DNA from: Lachnospiraceae bacterium
Lineage (GTDB): Bacteria > Bacillota > Clostridia > Lachnospirales > Lachnospiraceae
Assembly (NCBI GenBank): GCA_024689465.1
Contig: JAILDL010000117.1
Location: 1-53,190, forward strand
Length of the DNA: 53,190 bases
Reading direction: 5' to 3'
Under the pieces are notes generated by a model that was not told the origin of the DNA, did not search any database, and was given only the letters and a program-made list of their open reading frames with translations. The position numbers were made by a program, and so were the translations under genes. This document shows, piece by piece, positions 51,701 to 53,190 of the stretch. The first letter of the stretch is position 1. Every line of letters starts with the position of its first letter.

Positions 51701-53190
51701 CCAGATCAAAGGTTCCGCTGGCCGCACCGCCGGTGGAATTGGTAATGGTCACATTGACCAGTACATTATCGGAATTTACCTGATAGGTAAAGCGGTGGTC
51801 GCTATTATCCTTTATTACCTTCTCATACAGGTCCTGATCCAGGTACTTAAAGGCAATACTGTTGTCCGTACACAGATCGTGGATGCCGGAGGAGCTGTAG
51901 CCTTCAAAGTAGAAATCATCCACATTGTCTGCACTGTAGTCCTCGATGAAACTGTGAATGTCATAGTGATAGCCACCTGCCGTTGCAGCGGGTACGCCTA
52001 CAAACTTGGTGCTGGCGTTATTGCAGGTAATGCGGCGCAGACCGGTACAGCTCTGGAAAATGGAAATGGGCACCGAATTGTTGGAGAAGGTAGACGGGAA
52101 ATCTACGGTCATCAGATTGGTGCATTCCTTAAAGGTACCAACGCCCACATTGGACAGATACTGGGGCAGGGTCATGTTCTGCAAAGCGGTACAGCCGCGG
52201 AATACTTCCTGTCCGAGGACCACATTCTGATTGGTCTGACTGAAATCAAAGTTGTTTAACGCAGTGCAGCCCATGAAAGCCTGGTCACAGATGGTTGCCA
52301 CCTTAATGGGAACCGTAAAGCTTGTCAGCATACGGTCATCCTTAAAGCAACGCTGACCGATGGTATCAATGTTGGCAGCTGCACCCAGATTGACGGTATT
52401 TAAGCTGGTGCAGTTTTCAAAGGCCGAAAAACCGATGACCTTGATAGCGTCGGAGAAGGTAATGGTCTGCAGTGCGGTACAACCGTAGAATGCATAGTTA
52501 CCGATACCCTGGATACTGGAAGGAATGGTCAGGGATACCAGGTTACCGTTATCGGAAAAGGCACCCTTGGGATTCGCGGAACTGGAATCATTATGAATGG
52601 AATAGGTTACCACGTTATTCACAGTGGATGTGGTGGCATACTGGCTGGAAATGTAACGAACGGAAGCCTGTACCAGCTGATTGGCGTTCTGGGTGGTAAA
52701 TTTCGGATCCTCAGCCGCAAAAGCAGCGGTATTTCTCTGGGCAGCGGTCATCTGGTTCATGTTATCCTCATTGGCGTAAACCTTATCCAGATCGATGCCC
52801 GTATAGGCAGTGGGGTTGTTAGAATCACTGTAGATGTATAAAGCCGCGTTGGCCGTATCCTTCCAGTAGCTGCGCTGCTCATAATAGCAGGGGAAATACT
52901 GGTAGGTATAGTAGTTATAATCCGTGGTGGTGTAATAGGTGGTGATCTGACTGGTCTCATTGGTTTCCTGGGTATTGGAAACGTTGGTAATGGTATCGTA
53001 AGAAGAAAGAGCCGTAGCCACAAAAGGCGTGCCGGTGGTGGTATTGGCGCTCTGCTGCTGTTCCGTCGCATCTTCCGAAGTGTGGTAGGTGATGATCCGG
53101 GTGGTATAAGGCGTTACCAGTCGGTAAAACAGCGGCTGGCCCACACTGGTTGCAGCAACAATACCCCTGGCGGTACCAAGGGTGTTGTTA
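48741..53190 (-). CDS. Large BspA-like LRR surface protein with SPKTG tail (5-prime partial)
   Basis: The frame stays open to the right edge, so the N terminus and signal peptide are missing; about 1,482 codons are visible. A Thr/Tyr/Gln-rich stretch comes first, then long LRR_5 arrays (nucleotides about 52,690 to 50,120) with units like AFYGCTALQTITFSDAIKVI. Next come two InlB-type B repeats (VSFYDYDGTTLL and VTFYDWDLTVLA), a Ser/Asn linker, a divergent repeat (TVINGSGSGSYAAG), a second Asn-rich linker and the C-terminal domain shared with the next gene. The end has SPKTGD, a hydrophobic segment and KKDRR, then nine further residues. It is probably a wall-anchored adhesin; the ligand is unknown. 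Confidence 0.92.
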   Translation of the reverse strand, partial: NNTLGTARGIVAATSVGQPLFYRLVTPYTTRIITYHTSEDATEQQQSANTTTGTPFVATALSSYDTITNVSNTQETNETSQITTYYTTTDYNYYTYQYFPCYYEQRSYWKDTANAALYIYSDSNNPTAYTGIDLDKVYANEDNMNQMTAAQRNTAAFAAEDPKFTTQNANQLVQASVRYISSQYATTSTVNNVVTYSIHNDSSSANPKGAFSDNGNLVSLTIPSSIQGIGNYAFYGCTALQTITFSDAIKVIGFSAFENCTSLNTVNLGAAANIDTIGQRCFKDDRMLTSFTVPIKVATICDQAFMGCTALNNFDFSQTNQNVVLGQEVFRGCTALQNMTLPQYLSNVGVGTFKECTNLMTVDFPSTFSNNSVPISIFQSCTGLRRITCNNASTKFVGVPAATAGGYHYDIHSFIEDYSADNVDDFYFEGYSSSGIHDLCTDNSIAFKYLDQDLYEKVIKDNSDHRFTYQVNSDNVLVNVTITNSTGGAASGTFDLDIPDGIGPYGIATIGSRFQGNTQIESVVIPQTVSTIESGAFKGCYNLEKVTFETDTVAIGEDAFNTQEYTPNNASASTITAPDLHLQFVGTISSSATPFLYAMDPGSNINNTNQPTTYIDFFSGSPSLLHVMYDPDTDKNNLYKIPVYADVDNPPDTDSDYYKAIDQGLTDSGLDSTYQSPLEAVQAYEAGASLPENLYNIIDSAYNIVMPTGIESFTPELFSDAASHSQDVTKHGSGYAPISAYTTSGVTANTKIKSIVMNDIEEIPEYAFYGCSVYDSTAPNSYKGLESVKMYGSGNANGEKIGDYAFGHCKALTSAILPQSTSEMGLRPFACAENLTAVTFTTDPTTGVAESNNSLGTNFECEAGIIYGLNEAGARDSVVECLETRCGTGTNSIGSSTVSSEELAGITSLAPEAFMNVPGIGKVDLSTSKIRVVPEYAFACDENHTSTMNEVLIPMTATTIDDYAFLNSSVKQLTIPSTVSIFDNSAFASDTSTIIRNVTVSTSEGSPAAALVENYSSYNWNLGDAIKAVYTVSFYDYDGTTLLDEQSVIEGEDAVPPTTPDHSAEGLQFSKWDRDYTSVSRDMMIVAIYEEIPETTWTVTFYDWDLTVLATRTVPNGGNAEEPKSPTRTDYTFTGWTKPFTNVTSNVDTMAVYTYSGAGSNTSGNNSSNTSGNNSSSSSSNNATLYTLTVINGSGSGSYAAGTTVVVAANAPLAGYTFTSWAASATNVEFASPVMSATTFVMPASNLTVTALYTGVSSNNVTPNNVSPNNIIIYRNGGSTSGNNATRTSNKNRTSVHILKPGISNSDLASATVTGSTDNFVVTISEDADATLQVANALKKEYGSLDTIKYFAFDLSLYDSTGTTKITDTTGLAVTVTIPIPDELVPYMGNNKVAGVVAGSLDRLNPQFSTIDGVPCVTFTATHFSPYTVYVDTANLSSGISDSSPKTGDLLQPKWFLALGLALLSIVLFLKKDRRSSNIAVA

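Noticed and set aside
49299-52259. Plus-strand open frames of about 270-320 codons opposite the large LRR gene
   Set aside because: They mirror the LRR repeats in the antisense frame and are low-complexity Gly/Ile/Arg; no independent coding evidence.
50120-52690. Regular short repeats that could suggest a CRISPR or other DNA repeat array
   Set aside because: The repeats are the 23-residue LRR_5 units seen at protein level; DNA copies differ throughout and no spacers of constant length exist.

Overview
This window looks like a chromosomal core segment from an anaerobic Bacillota species of the class Clostridia, most likely Lachnospiraceae. The evidence is the gene set: Rex redox repressor, an Nfn/GltA-type flavoprotein pair, formate-tetrahydrofolate ligase, a Re-citrate-synthase-like enzyme beside isocitrate dehydrogenase, a PhoH/PgpH-like/YbeY cluster and large BspA-type leucine-rich-repeat surface proteins. 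AGGAGG-type ribosome binding sites and TTGACA/TATAAT-type promoters agree with this. I count 39 protein genes; 38 are on the minus strand and only the ABC-F gene is on the plus strand. I see no rRNA, tRNA, CRISPR array, insertion sequence or phage gene. No gap between genes is longer than about 250 bases.

Layout, in minus-strand transcription order (right to left). 53190-44679 is the surface and carbohydrate end: two paralogous BspA-like leucine-rich-repeat proteins with SPxTG sorting-type tails (the first runs off the right edge), then a cytosolic GH43-like glycosidase with its own promoter and terminator. 44428-41060 is a three-gene carbon unit: Re-citrate-synthase-like enzyme, GntR/FCD regulator, NADP-isocitrate dehydrogenase. 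A near-consensus promoter precedes it, and one of two matching palindromes overlaps the -10 box. 39105-41063 is the lone plus-strand gene, an ABC-F protein, whose terminator palindrome is shared with the end of icd. 38944-34921 is the rex operon (rex, a coiled-coil protein, nnrDE, alr), whose promoter carries a Rex-like operator.

34855-25001 starts from a clear promoter and holds a CNNM-type membrane protein, YebC, a CFI-box-like protein, a GtrB-like glycosyltransferase, a polytopic membrane partner, FtsK and formate-tetrahydrofolate ligase. 24925-20953 holds a zinc-ribbon membrane protein, the NfnA-like and NfnB-like pair and a small membrane protein, ending in a terminator that overlaps the last stop codon. 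20888-11874 holds RlmH, pyrimidine-nucleoside phosphorylase, PhoH, a PgpH-like protein with a ruined HD site, YbeY, a polytopic membrane protein and two flavoproteins. 11822-78 holds ProB, 5-formyl-THF cyclo-ligase, a nuclease-fold-like protein, PepT, MiaB, MutS, MutL, MiaA and a YnbB-type PLP enzyme.

The window therefore mixes housekeeping (mismatch repair, tRNA and rRNA modification, folate C1 supply, cell-wall alanine, metabolite repair) with redox and carbon control and a surface-adhesin locus. The most interesting points are the HD-dead PgpH homologue, the palindrome that is both the last codons of two convergent genes and a terminator, the double operator at the citrate synthase promoter, and the paired sortase-type BspA proteins with a shared uncharacterised C-terminal domain.
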